From the NCBI GenBank assembly GCA_963772975.1, contig CAVYZH010000011.1, positions 372,001 to 436,000 on the forward strand: a stretch of DNA of 64,000 nucleotides, written 5' to 3'. Below the pieces are notes generated by a model, which worked only from the letters and a program-made list of their open reading frames with translations, did no database searches and was not told where the DNA came from. Shown here one piece after another: positions 41,379 through 49,713 of the stretch. How positions within the stretch are numbered: position 1 is the stretch's first letter; each line of letters starts with the position of its first letter. This DNA comes from AC-32 sp963772975 (lineage in GTDB: Bacteria; Actinomycetota; Thermoleophilia; Gaiellales; Gaiellaceae). The translations under genes and the position numbers were made by a program.

Positions 41379-41687
41379 CTAGGTGTCCTCGATCTCGAGC
41401 CCGAAGCGGGGAAGCCGCTTCTCGACGGCGCGGTTGAAGGCGGACTCATACTCCTCGGCCACGGCCTCGTCGAGCGTCGAGGCGAAGTTGTCGCGCAGCC
41501 CAGCGAGGATCTCGGTGCCGTCCTCGACGAGCTCCTGGTAGTCGCCGAAGAGCTCTTCCGCACCATCGCGCTCGGCCAGGTCGTACGCGCGCTCCGCGGC
41601 GTCGCAGGCCTCCAGCAGGTCGAGGTTGTCGCCCACGAAGAGGTCGAGCTGGCGCGAGATCACGTCGGCGAAACGGCCCCTGGCCAC
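41379..41687 (-). CDS. Hypothetical acidic helical protein (102 aa)
   Basis: GTG-initiated protein rich in Glu, Asp, Leu and Ala (RQLDLFVGDNLDLLEACDAAERAYDLAERDGAEELF), predicted mostly helical and soluble. Own promoter: TAGTCT on the minus strand 6 nt before the start, overlapping the -10 of the divergent EEP gene. No family recognised. Confidence 0.65.
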   Translation of the reverse strand: MARGRFADVISRQLDLFVGDNLDLLEACDAAERAYDLAERDGAEELFGDYQELVEDGTEILAGLRDNFASTLDEAVAEEYESAFNRAVEKRLPRFGLEIEDT

Positions 41688-41692
41688 GCACC

Positions 41693-41699
41693 TAGACTA
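41693..41699. promoter_or_regulatory. Shared divergent -10 element (102-aa protein / EEP hydrolase)
   Basis: The near-palindrome CTAGACTAG reads TAGACT on plus (10 nt before the EEP ATG) and TAGTCT on minus (6 nt before the GTG of the 102-aa gene). Same layout as at 14829-14835. Confidence 0.5.
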
Positions 41700-41708
41700 G
41701 CCCGCCCG

Positions 41709-42488
41709 ATGAGCATGCTCCTCCGCACCTGGAACGTCTTCCACGGCAACGCGAGCCCGCCCGCGCGGCACGGGTATCTCGAGCGGATGGTCCGGCTGGC
41801 GAGCGAGGACCAACCAGACGTGCTTTGCCTGCAGGAACTACCGGTCTGGTCGCTCAAACGGCTCGCGGACTGGAGCGGGATGCAGGTCTTCGGCGCAATC
41901 GCCGCACGGCCACTACTTCGGAGCGTGGCGCTCGGCCGGCTGACGACGGCGCTCCACCAGGGCCTCTTCCGTTCGGCCCTCACTGGCCAGGCGAACGCGA
42001 TCCTGCTGCAGCCCGAGCTGCGGGTGGTCGGCGAGGATTCGATCGTGCTCAACCCGCTCGCCTTTCGCCGGCGGATCTCGCGCGAGCTCCATCTCTCCCG
42101 CCGGATGCGGGCAAAGTGGGCGAGGGAACGCCGGGTCTGCCAGGCGGTCCGCACCCAGGGCCTGACCGTGGCCAACCTGCACGCCACGGGTCTCCCGGGC
42201 TGGCGCGTCGCCGACGCGGAGCTGCTGCGGGCGGCCGTCTTCGCCGACAGCGTCGCCGAGCCGAACGACGTGCTCGTGTTAGCGGGCGACTTCAACGTCA
42301 TCCGAGAGCGCTCCACGACTCTGCCTCAACTGGAGGAGTGGGGCTTCTCGAAGCCGATCTCCTGGATCGACCAGGTGCTCGTCCGCGGCGCCCGCACCGG
42401 GCCCGCGCACCGTTGGCCCGACGAGCGGCGGCGCGTAGACGGCAGGCTGCTGTCCGACCATGCGCCGGTGGAGGTGACGATCGAGTGA
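41709..42488 (+). CDS. Endonuclease/exonuclease/phosphatase (EEP) family hydrolase
   Basis: 259 residues. Motifs: LLRTWNVFHGN with the first Asn, VLCLQELPVWS with the catalytic Glu, VANLHATG, LAGDFNVIRE and terminal LLSDHAPVEVTI with the Asp-His pair. Metal-dependent phosphodiesterase fold; substrate (nucleic acid or phospholipid) unknown, no signal peptide. Overlaps the aminotransferase gene by 4 bp. Confidence 0.87.
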   Translation: MSMLLRTWNVFHGNASPPARHGYLERMVRLASEDQPDVLCLQELPVWSLKRLADWSGMQVFGAIAARPLLRSVALGRLTTALHQGLFRSALTGQANAILLQPELRVVGEDSIVLNPLAFRRRISRELHLSRRMRAKWARERRVCQAVRTQGLTVANLHATGLPGWRVADAELLRAAVFADSVAEPNDVLVLAGDFNVIRERSTTLPQLEEWGFSKPISWIDQVLVRGARTGPAHRWPDERRRVDGRLLSDHAPVEVTIE

Positions 42489-43558
42489 GCTGGGAGGAAG
42501 CCCGGGCGAAGTTTCCGGTCTTCGAGCGCTACGCCTACTTGAACGCGGGCACGAACGGGCCGCTCGCAAGAGCGACCGCCGAGGCGATGGCCGACCAGGA
42601 GCGCAGGGATCTCGAGCGCGGCCGCGGCGGCGCGCCGTACTTCGACCGCGCGCTCGAGCTGCGCGACACGGTGCGGGCGAAGCTGGCGGCGGCCGTCGGC
42701 GTGCCCCAAGAGCTGATGTCGCTCGCGACCTCGACCACGAACGGCTGCAACATCGTGCTCGCGGGCCTCGGACTCGGCCCGCAGGACGAGGTGATCACGA
42801 CCGACGGCGAGCACTTCGGCCTGCTCGGCGCGCTCGCCGTCTCGCCGGCGCAGGTGCGGGTCGCAGCGGTCCGGGAGCTGGCGCCCGAGGAGTCGCTCGA
42901 CGTGCTGCTGGGCGAGGTGACGCCGCGCACGCGCCTCTTCGCGCTCTCGCACGTCTGCTGGATGACCGGCAACCGCTTTCCGGCCGAGGAGCTGAAGGAG
43001 GCGACCGGTCTGCCGGTGCTGGTGGACGGAGCCCAGTCGGCCGGCGCGCTCGAGCTCGATGCGACCGCGTTCGACTTCTTCGCGTTCTCCTGCCAGAAGT
43101 GGCTCTGTGGTCCCGACGCGACCGGCGGTCTCGTCGTTCTCGACCCGGACGCGCTCACGGTGGCCGCGCCGAGCTACCTCTCGCAGCAAGCCTATGAGCC
43201 GACCGGTGCGTTCACGCCGCGCGACGGCGCCGCCCGCTTCGACTCGAACTGGACGCCCGTGCCGTCGCTGGCCGGCCTCTCGACGGCACTCGAGCTCAAG
43301 CCGGAGGGCCGCTTCGAGCGCGCGCTGCAGATGACAGCGCGGTGCCGCGACCTGCTCGGTGAGCGTGTCGTGACCTCGCCGAACCAGGGGACGCTCGTCA
43401 CCTTCCGAGTCGAGAGCGACCCGGCCGAGCTCGTGCTGCGCCTCTACGAAGCGGGCATCGTCGTCCGCGCTGTGCCCGGCGAGCCGTGGATCCGCGTCTC
43501 CTGCGGCTGGTGGACGAGCGACGAGGATCTTGAACGCTTAGTCAGCGCTCTGCCGTAA
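42485..43558 (+). CDS. Class V aminotransferase (cysteine desulfurase/isopenicillin-epimerase-like)
   Basis: 357-residue PLP enzyme. Starts at GTG coupled to the EEP gene. N-terminal FERYAYLNAGTNGPLARAT; cofactor Asp in LPVLVDGAQSAGALELD; Schiff-base Lys in FFAFSCQKWLCGPDATG. The ending RVSCGWWTSDEDLERLVSAL is typical. Reaction unknown: desulfurase, selenocysteine lyase-like or kynureninase-like activity is possible. Converges on and overlaps the HD gene by 21 bp. Confidence 0.87.
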   Translation: MSWEEARAKFPVFERYAYLNAGTNGPLARATAEAMADQERRDLERGRGGAPYFDRALELRDTVRAKLAAAVGVPQELMSLATSTTNGCNIVLAGLGLGPQDEVITTDGEHFGLLGALAVSPAQVRVAAVRELAPEESLDVLLGEVTPRTRLFALSHVCWMTGNRFPAEELKEATGLPVLVDGAQSAGALELDATAFDFFAFSCQKWLCGPDATGGLVVLDPDALTVAAPSYLSQQAYEPTGAFTPRDGAARFDSNWTPVPSLAGLSTALELKPEGRFERALQMTARCRDLLGERVVTSPNQGTLVTFRVESDPAELVLRLYEAGIVVRAVPGEPWIRVSCGWWTSDEDLERLVSALP

Positions 43559-44107
43559 CCCGAGCTCGCCGGCGATCGGACGCATCGCCTCGGTCACGAA
43601 GCGAATGTGGTCGTCCAGCTCGACCCCGAGCTCCTCGGCGCCCTCGTAGACGTCCTGCCGGTTGACGCCGGCGGCGAAGGACGGCTGCTTCAGCTTCTTC
43701 TTGACCGACTTCGGCTCCAGCGTCGCGATCCCGTCGGGCCGGACGAGGCCGCAGGCGTGGATGAAGCCGGCGAGCTCGTCGCACGCGAAGAGCGTCTTCT
43801 TCAGCGGCGTGTCCCGCGGGAGGGCGAGGTGGGAGGCGTGCGAAAGGACGCCCTCGACGACCTCGCCGGGCCAGCCCTCCTCGCGGAGGATCGGCGCGCC
43901 GTCCTGCGGGTGCTTGTCGAGCGTCGGGTGCATCTCGTAGTCGAAGTCGTGCAGCAGCGCGGTCGCCCGCCAGAGCTCCTCGTCCTCGCCGAACCGCTGG
44001 GCGTAGGCGCCGACGGCGGCCTCGACCGCGAGCGCGTGGCGCAGCAGCGCCTCGCTCTTCGTGTAGCGGTTCAGGGTCTCCCAGGCGGCTTCACGGGTTG
44101 GTTCCAA
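43538..44107 (-). CDS. HD-domain hydrolase
   Basis: 189 residues. HD motif residues in RHALAVEAAVGAYAQRF, WRATALLHDFDYEMHP (His-Asp) and VLSHASHLALP. The later part (FIHACGLVRPDGIATLEPKSVKKKLKQPSFAAGV) is typical of the HDIG-type bacterial group that includes small nucleotide phosphohydrolases. Substrate unknown. Divergent from murA with 24 bp between start codons. Confidence 0.85.
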   Translation of the reverse strand: MEPTREAAWETLNRYTKSEALLRHALAVEAAVGAYAQRFGEDEELWRATALLHDFDYEMHPTLDKHPQDGAPILREEGWPGEVVEGVLSHASHLALPRDTPLKKTLFACDELAGFIHACGLVRPDGIATLEPKSVKKKLKQPSFAAGVNRQDVYEGAEELGVELDDHIRFVTEAMRPIAGELGLRQSAD

Positions 44108-44114
44108 GTGGGGC

Positions 44115-44120
44115 TACGAT
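44115..44120 (+). promoter_or_regulatory. Candidate -10 element for murA
   Basis: TACGAT ends 11 nt before the murA GTG; no ribosome-binding site in between. Confidence 0.35.
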
Positions 44121-44131
44121 AGCCCCTCGCC

Positions 44132-45442
44132 GTGGCCCAGACCGCCGTCACCGATGCGCTCGCCGAGACCTTCGTGATCGAGGGCGGGCAGCCCCTCGGC
44201 GGCCGGGTGCGCGCCGCCGGGAACAAGAACGGCGCCCTGCCGGTGCTCGCCGCGTGCCTCCTGACGAGTGAGCCGGTCGTGCTCTCGAACGTGCCGCGGA
44301 TTCGGGACGTCGAGACGATGATCGCGCTGATCTCGGCGCTCGGGGCCGACGTCGAGTGGATCGGCCAGAACGAGGTTCGCGTCCATGCAGCCGACGTCTC
44401 CTCGCACGAGCTGGATCCCGAGCTCGCGCGGCAGATCCGCGCGTCGTTCCTGCTCGCCGGCCCGCTGCTCGCGCGCCTCGGGCGGGCGAGCGTGCCGCCC
44501 CCGGGGGGCGACGTGATCGGGCGGCGGCGACTCGATCCACACATCCATGCGCTCGCCGAGTTGGGGGCGGAGATCGACATCGGCGACCGTTTCGAGCTGC
44601 GCACCGCGGGTCTGCGCGGCAAGCACATCTTCCTCGATGAGGCCAGCGTGATGGCGACCGAGAACACGGTCATGGCCGCCGTGCTGACCCCAGGCGAGAC
44701 GGTGATCGGCAACGCCGCGTGCGAGCCGCACATCCAGGATCTCTGCCGCTTCCTTGGCACCCTCGGCGCGCAGATCGAGGGCATCGAGTCGAACGTGCTG
44801 CGCATTCAGGGCGTCGACACGCTCTCCGGTGGCGAGTGGCGCATCTGCCCGGAGCACATCGAGGTCGGCAGCTTCGTGGGCCTCGCGGCCGTCACCGGCG
44901 GCGATGTCACGATCGACGGCGTCGAGCCGAAGGACCTCGCGGCGATCCTGCCGATCTTCGAGCGCCTCGGCGTTCACGTCGAGGTCGAGGGGGCGAGCCT
45001 GCGGGTGCCGCCGGAGCAGGAGCTCGTGATCCGGGACGACCTCGGCGGCCAGATCCCGAAGATCGAGGACGGCCCGTGGCCGGCCTTCCCGGCCGACCTG
45101 ACGTCGATCGCTGTGACCGTTGCCACGCAGGCGCGAGGGACGGTGCTGATCTTCGAGAAGATGTTCGAGAGTCGCCTGTTCTTCGTGGACAAGCTCGTCT
45201 CGATGGGTGCGCGGATCATTCTCTGCGACCCGCACCGGGCGGTCGTGACGGGGCCGACGAAGCTCTACGGGCAGCAGATGTCGAGCCCTGACATCCGCGC
45301 CGGGATGGCGATGCTGCTGGCCGCGCTCTGTGCCGAGGGCACCTCGACGATCGGGAACATCGGCGAGATCGACCGGGGCTACGAGCGCATCGACGAGCGG
45401 CTTCGCATGCTCGGCGCGCGGATCGAGCGCATCGAGGCCTAG
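44132..45442 (+). CDS. murA: UDP-N-acetylglucosamine 1-carboxyvinyltransferase, fosfomycin-insensitive type
   Basis: First committed step of peptidoglycan synthesis. 436 residues with the substrate Lys-Asn in AAGNKNGALPVLAACLL. The active-site loop, normally PGGC.IG.RP.D.H, reads PGGDVIGRRRLDPHIH: the Cys alkylated by fosfomycin is Asp, the same change that makes mycobacterial and chlamydial MurA resistant. GTG start. It overlaps the HisB-like gene by 1 bp, giving an unusual murA-hisB-like-ridA operon. Confidence 0.94.
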   Translation: MAQTAVTDALAETFVIEGGQPLGGRVRAAGNKNGALPVLAACLLTSEPVVLSNVPRIRDVETMIALISALGADVEWIGQNEVRVHAADVSSHELDPELARQIRASFLLAGPLLARLGRASVPPPGGDVIGRRRLDPHIHALAELGAEIDIGDRFELRTAGLRGKHIFLDEASVMATENTVMAAVLTPGETVIGNAACEPHIQDLCRFLGTLGAQIEGIESNVLRIQGVDTLSGGEWRICPEHIEVGSFVGLAAVTGGDVTIDGVEPKDLAAILPIFERLGVHVEVEGASLRVPPEQELVIRDDLGGQIPKIEDGPWPAFPADLTSIAVTVATQARGTVLIFEKMFESRLFFVDKLVSMGARIILCDPHRAVVTGPTKLYGQQMSSPDIRAGMAMLLAALCAEGTSTIGNIGEIDRGYERIDERLRMLGARIERIEA

Positions 45443-45984
45443 TGGCCCGGCGGCTTGGTCAGGCGGACGAGGCCGGGCGCATGCACGCGCGCGTCGACGT
45501 GGCCGGCTCCGGCGAGGCGAACGTCGCCACCGGGTTACCGGTCCTAGACCACCTGCTCGGGCTGCTCGCCGAGTACGCGTCCTTCGACCTGATGCTCGAG
45601 GTCGCGCCGGGCGACGCCGAGACCGAGGTCGCGGCTGCCGGCCGCGCGCTCGGGCAGGCGCTCGCCGGTGCGCTGGAGCAGGAGGGCGTGCGAGGCCACG
45701 GCTCGGCCGCCGTGCCCGCGGACGAGGCGCTCGCGCACGTCGTGGTCGAGGCCTCCGGGCGGGCGCTGGTCGTCTCGAACGTCGACCTCAGCGACGCGCG
45801 GGTCGCCGGTCTTGCGCGCGACATCGTCGCCACGTTCCTCAACGCGTTGGCCGAGGGCGCGGGGCTGACCCTGCACGTCAGGCTGATCGAGGGCAGCGAC
45901 CCGGATCATGTCCTCGAGGCGATCTTCAAGGCGTTGGGCGTCGCGCTCGCGCAGAGCTGTCGCAAGCGGCGAAGGGAGGAGTGA
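45442..45984 (+). CDS. Degenerate HisB-like (imidazoleglycerol-phosphate dehydratase fold) protein
   Basis: 180 residues aligning along the whole HisB chain: ATGLPVLDHLLGLLAEYASFDL, VPADEALAHVVVEASGRALVV, AGLTLHVRLIEGSDPDHVLEAIFKALG. However the metal-binding DHHTVED block is replaced by DAETEVAAAGRALG and the second HH pair is DH, so only part of the manganese ligand set remains. Probably not a dehydratase. No other his gene is near; it is locked in an operon with murA and ridA. GTG start in a TAGTG overlap. Confidence 0.75.
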   Translation: MARRLGQADEAGRMHARVDVAGSGEANVATGLPVLDHLLGLLAEYASFDLMLEVAPGDAETEVAAAGRALGQALAGALEQEGVRGHGSAAVPADEALAHVVVEASGRALVVSNVDLSDARVAGLARDIVATFLNALAEGAGLTLHVRLIEGSDPDHVLEAIFKALGVALAQSCRKRRREE

Positions 45985-46370
45985 TGAAGGAAGTCGTCCG
46001 CACCGAGGCTGCGCCGGCGCCGTTCCAGGGCGCTCCGTACTCGCAGGCGATCCGCGCGAACGGGTTCGTGTTCGTCTCGGGCCAGATCGCGTTGAGGCCC
46101 GACCACGCGGAGATCGTGGTGGAGGGGATCGCCGAGGAGACCGAGCAAGTCTTCGCGAACCTCGCCGCGATTCTCGAGGAGGCCGGCAGCGGGCTCGACC
46201 GCCTCGTGAAGACGACGGTCTTCCTGACCGACCTCGGCGACTTCACGGCGATGAACGAGGTCTACGCGCGGTTCGTCACCGACGTGCCGCCGGCCCGCGC
46301 GACGATCGAGGTCTCGGCGCTTCCGTCAGGCGCCAAGATCGAGATCGAGGCGATCGCGCTCGCCGGCTGA
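45984..46370 (+). CDS. ridA: RidA-family imine/enamine deaminase
   Basis: 128 residues: VVRTEAAPAPFQGAPYSQAIRANGFVFVSGQ and the substrate-binding Arg in PPARATIEVSALP. Hydrolyses reactive 2-aminoacrylate-type imines released by PLP enzymes. Ribosome-binding site AGGGAGGAG precedes the ATG. Last gene of the murA operon. Confidence 0.93.
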   Translation: MKEVVRTEAAPAPFQGAPYSQAIRANGFVFVSGQIALRPDHAEIVVEGIAEETEQVFANLAAILEEAGSGLDRLVKTTVFLTDLGDFTAMNEVYARFVTDVPPARATIEVSALPSGAKIEIEAIALAG

Positions 46371-46388
46371 GCGCCGGCGTGGTCTGAG

Positions 46389-46478
46389 TACGGTTCGCCC
46401 GGCCTCCTCCCCAAGGCGATCGTATTGGCGAAGTTCGCACGTGTCTGTGACGCGACCGTGCCGGAATCGTGCCGCCCT
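46389..46478 (+). repeat. Dispersed intergenic repeat family 1, copy C
   Basis: Bases 46389-46425 are identical to 13444-13480 (37 of 37). A 15-bp unmatched spacer, then GTGTCTGTGAC and CGTGCCGGAATCGTGCCG follow at the same distances as in copy B. It lies between ridA and cca. Confidence 0.75.
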
Positions 46479-46506
46479 GTCCCCAGGGTGGCGGCAGAAT
46501 GCGCGC

Positions 46507-47751
46507 ATGGACGACGACCGGAAGCTCAGCGAGCGGATCAGGCAGAACGAGCGCCTGCGACCCGTGCTCGAAGCCACCCTGCGCGCCGCCGGCGAGCCGG
46601 GCGGCGTATACCTCGTCGGCGGGACCGTTCGCGACCTCCTGCTCGGCGAGCCGGGCTTCGACGTCGACTTGGCCGTCGAGGGCGACGGGCAGGCGTTCGC
46701 CCGGGCGCTCGCCGCAGAGCTCGGCGGGCTGCTCAAGCCCCACGACGCCTTCGGCACCGCCGTCGTCGAGTACGGCAACGGGCAACGCGTGGACGTCGTG
46801 ACCGCTCGCCGCGAGCGCTACGCGGCACCGGCCGCGCTGCCGACCGTCGAGCCTTCGACGATCCACGACGACCTCTTCCGCCGCGACTTCACGATCAACG
46901 CGATGGCGGCCGCGCTGGCGGGATCGGAGGCGGGCAGCCTGGTCGACCCGTTCGGGGGCCGGCGCGACCTGGAGGCGAAGACGATCCGCGTGCTTCACGA
47001 CCGGTCGTTCGTGGACGACCCGACGCGGATCTTCCGGGCACTTCGGTACGCGAATCGCTACGGCTTCGAGCTGAACGAGCACACCGCTGCACTTGCGTGT
47101 GAAGCGATCGAGGCCGGCCTCGTCGGACGGCTGTCGTCGGCGCGGCTGCGCGATGAGCTCGTGCTGCTCCTGGACGAGCCGCGCGCCGACGAGGCGTTTG
47201 TCCTGCTCGAGACCTTCGGGGCCGACCGGGCGATTCACCCCAGCCTGGCGGCCGATGAGACCGCGCGGGAACTGTTCCGGCGCCTGCTCGACCTGCGCGA
47301 CCGTTACGGCCTCGGGATTCCCTCGTGGCGCCTCGGGCTCGCCGCTCTTGCTCGCGACGTGTCGGAGCCTCGTGCGTGGCTCGACGGCCTGAAGCTGCGG
47401 CGACAGGATGCACGGGCGATCGAGGCGGCCGTGACGGCGGGGCCGAGGCTCGCCGCCGCGCTGCGCGAGCAACGGGATCCGGCCGAGGTTGTCGCGCTCG
47501 CCGAGCCGCATCCGCCCGACGCACCGCTGTTCGCGCTCGCGCTCGAGGACTTGCCTGCGCTGCACGAATATTTCGAGCGGCTCCGGAACGTGCATCTGGA
47601 GGTCGACGGCGCCGATCTCGCTGCGCTGGGACTGGCCGAGTCGCCGCGGGTGGGGGAGGTGCTCTCGGAGCTGCGCCGCCGGAAGCTGAACGGCGAGCTG
47701 GACGGCCGCGACTCCGAGCTCGCTGCAGCGAAGGAGCTGATCGCCCAGTGA
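46507..47751 (+). CDS. cca: CCA tRNA nucleotidyltransferase / poly(A) polymerase family
   Basis: 414 residues. Head domain GGVYLVGGTVRDLLLG and FDVDLAVEGD carry the nucleotidyl-transfer carboxylates; IHDDLFRRDFTINAMA and DPTRIFRALRYANRYGF are the neck signatures. Adds or repairs the tRNA 3' CCA end. ATG chosen because the domain starts soon after; CAGAAT ends 6 nt upstream. Overlaps pgeF (GTGA). Confidence 0.93.
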   Translation: MDDDRKLSERIRQNERLRPVLEATLRAAGEPGGVYLVGGTVRDLLLGEPGFDVDLAVEGDGQAFARALAAELGGLLKPHDAFGTAVVEYGNGQRVDVVTARRERYAAPAALPTVEPSTIHDDLFRRDFTINAMAAALAGSEAGSLVDPFGGRRDLEAKTIRVLHDRSFVDDPTRIFRALRYANRYGFELNEHTAALACEAIEAGLVGRLSSARLRDELVLLLDEPRADEAFVLLETFGADRAIHPSLAADETARELFRRLLDLRDRYGLGIPSWRLGLAALARDVSEPRAWLDGLKLRRQDARAIEAAVTAGPRLAAALREQRDPAEVVALAEPHPPDAPLFALALEDLPALHEYFERLRNVHLEVDGADLAALGLAESPRVGEVLSELRRRKLNGELDGRDSELAAAKELIAQ

Positions 47752-48452
47752 TCCGCTGGGAGCACGCACCCGGCCCGTACGAGGTCGTCTTCTCGACGCG
47801 CGAAGGCGGAGTCAGCGAAGGCCCGTTCGCGTCGCTCAACCTCGGCCGCGCCACGGCCGACGAGCCCGAGCGGGTGGACGAGAACCGCCGGCGACTCTGC
47901 ACCGAGGTCGGCGCCGAAGCAGACGCACTGGCGATGAACTACCAGCACCACTCGGCCGATGTCCTGCGAGCCGAGGCGGGCTCACGCGGCGAGCGCGGCG
48001 ACGGCCTCTGGACGGACGAGCGTGGCCTGCCGCTGCTCGCGCTCGCGGCCGACTGCCTGCCGATCGCGCTCGCACGGGCGAACGGCGGTACGCCGGCGCT
48101 GGCGGTCCTGCACGCCGGCTGGCGAGGCCTGCTCGGCGGGATCGCCTCTTCGGGCGTGCAGGCACTCGGCGGCGGCCTCGTCTCCGCGGTCGTCGGGCCG
48201 GGGATCGGCCCGTGCTGTTACGAGGTGGGGGAGGAGGTCGCGGCGCCCTTCCGCCGCGCGTTCGGGCTCGGCCTCGTGCGCGACGGAAAGCTCGACCTCT
48301 GGAGCGTCGCCGAGCGAGCCCTGCTCGCCGCCGGCTGCGCCCGCGTCGACCGCGTCGACCTCTGTACGGCATGCACGCCCGAGCGTTTCTTCTCGCACCG
48401 TCGGGACGAGGGCATCACGGGGCGGCAGGGAGTCATTGGCCTTATCGCCTGA
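47748..48452 (+). CDS. pgeF: Purine nucleoside phosphorylase/peptidoglycan editing factor PgeF (YlmD)
   Basis: 234-residue multicopper-oxidase-like family protein: FSTREGGVSEGPFASLNLG, QHHSADVL, LAADCLPIAL, VLHAGWRGLLGGI, GPGIGPCCYEVG and CTACTPERFFSHRRD. Members have been reported with purine phosphorylase/deaminase activity and, in E. coli, as a peptidoglycan quality factor. First gene of the ylm-type division cluster. GTG start. Confidence 0.93.
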   Translation: MIRWEHAPGPYEVVFSTREGGVSEGPFASLNLGRATADEPERVDENRRRLCTEVGAEADALAMNYQHHSADVLRAEAGSRGERGDGLWTDERGLPLLALAADCLPIALARANGGTPALAVLHAGWRGLLGGIASSGVQALGGGLVSAVVGPGIGPCCYEVGEEVAAPFRRAFGLGLVRDGKLDLWSVAERALLAAGCARVDRVDLCTACTPERFFSHRRDEGITGRQGVIGLIA

Positions 48453-49037
48453 CACGATTCGCGCCAACTACGAGCGCATCCGCAGCGAGCTCGGGCCGGA
48501 GGTGACGATCGTCGCCGCGACCAAGTACGTCGAGCCGCCGAGGACCTGGGCGCGCTCGCCGAGGCCGGGATCGAGATCGTCGGCGAGAACCGCGCCCAGG
48601 ATCTCGCCGCGAAGCACGCACTCCACGGCGACGCCTTCCGCTGGCACTTCATCGGCCACCTGCAGAGCCGCAAGGCGGCGGTCGTGAACGAGCTCTGCGA
48701 GCTCTGCCACTCGCTCTCGAGCGAGACCGCGGCGAAGCGCCTGACGATTCCTGCCCTCGTCGAGGTCAACCTCTCCGGCGAGGACTCGAAGTCGGGGATT
48801 CCGGAGGCCGAGCTGGAGGAGTTCCTGCCCCTGTACGCGAACGTGGTCGGCCTGATGACGATGCCGCCGTTCACCGACGACCCCGAGGACTCGCGGCCGT
48901 ACTTCCGCCGGCTGCGCGAGCTGGTGGAGCGCCACGGCCTCCGCGAACTGTCGATGGGAACGAGCCAGGACTATCGCGTGGCAGCCGACGAAGGGGCCAC
49001 GATGGTGCGGCTGGGATCCGTTCTGTACGCGGGGTAA
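48436..49037 (+). CDS. PLP-binding protein YggS/YlmE, one frameshift
   Basis: PLP-homeostasis alanine-racemase-like barrel. Frame one from TTG 48436: SPDTIRANYERIRSELG and VTIVAATKYVEP with the PLP Lys. Near 48535-48540 one base seems missing; afterwards the protein continues as EDLGALAEAGIEIVGENRAQ, WHFIGHLQSRKAAVVNEL, ALVEVNLSGEDSKSGI and MGTSQDYRVAADEGATMVRLG, the family's ending. All motifs survive, so a read error is likely. Overlaps pgeF by 17 bp. Confidence 0.88.
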
Positions 49038-49040
49038 CAT
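49035..49040 (+). promoter_or_regulatory. Candidate -10 element for sepF
   Basis: TAACAT, overlapping the yggS stop, ends 9 nt before the sepF ATG without a ribosome-binding site. Confidence 0.35.
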
Positions 49041-49049
49041 CCGGAAATC

Positions 49050-49616
49050 ATGGGATTTGCAGACGTTTGGAACCGCACGCTCGTCTACTTCGGGATCGCC
49101 GAGGAGGACGATGAGTGGGACGAGGACGGGTACCTGACCGAGGAGGACCTCGAGCGCACCTACAGCGAGCGCCCGAACGTCCGCAGGCTCACCCCGAGGG
49201 GCCGGCAGCGCGATTTCGACGACTGGACCGACCCGGACCCCGAGGAGGCCGTGCCGGCGACGGCCGTGCTGCGGCCGCGGAACAGCCGCCGCTCCGGCCA
49301 GGCCGCCGCGTCGACCGGGCCGCTCGGCGCGATCCCATCGGTGCAGGTGCACCTCGTCGTGCCGCGCAGCTTCAACGATGCGCAGCAGATCGCGGACAAG
49401 TTCAAGGACGGGATTCCGGTGATCCTCAACCTCCAGGGCGCCGACCAAGAGCTCTCGAAACGCCTGATCGACTTCACGAGCGGTCTCACCTACGCGCTCG
49501 ACGGCGGCATGCAACGCGTCGCCGACAAGGTCTTCCTGCTGACGCCGCGAAACGTGCAGGTCTCGGCCGAGGAGCGAGCCCGCCTGCTGGAGCGCGGGTT
49601 CTTCAACCAGGCCTGA
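49050..49616 (+). CDS. sepF: Cell division protein SepF
   Basis: 188 residues. N-terminal amphipathic helix MGFADVWNRTLVYFGIAEE (membrane anchor), acidic linker, then the FtsZ-binding SepF core VQVHLVVPRSFNDAQQIADKF...VILNLQGADQELSKRLIDF and GLTYALDGGMQRVADKVFLLTP. In actinobacteria lacking FtsA, SepF is the main FtsZ membrane tether. Sits between yggS and yggT as in other Gram-positives. Confidence 0.96.
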   Translation: MGFADVWNRTLVYFGIAEEDDEWDEDGYLTEEDLERTYSERPNVRRLTPRGRQRDFDDWTDPDPEEAVPATAVLRPRNSRRSGQAAASTGPLGAIPSVQVHLVVPRSFNDAQQIADKFKDGIPVILNLQGADQELSKRLIDFTSGLTYALDGGMQRVADKVFLLTPRNVQVSAEERARLLERGFFNQA

Positions 49617-49618
49617 GG

Positions 49619-49669
49619 CGGCGCTTGTCGACGCCGTCAAAGGAGGTGCGAGCTTTGCTCGTGCGTCCG
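49619..49669 (-). repeat. Dispersed intergenic repeat family 2, single copy
   Basis: On the minus strand GAGCAAAGCTCGCACCTCC, then TTTGACGGCGTCGACAAGCG parallels the 57-bp unit at 34600 (GCGAAGCCAGCACGCC, then TCCTCTGGTCGGCATCGCAA). Includes the small hairpin GCGAG-CTTTG-CTCGT. Lies between sepF and yggT. Confidence 0.5.
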
Positions 49670-49713
49670 TCCTTCACCGAGGAGTAGCGGCCCGTGGCCC
49701 GAAGTCCCGTCTG

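Noticed and set aside
45442..45984. Calling this gene hisB
   Set aside because: Most metal ligands are missing and there is no his-operon context; kept as HisB-like of unknown function.
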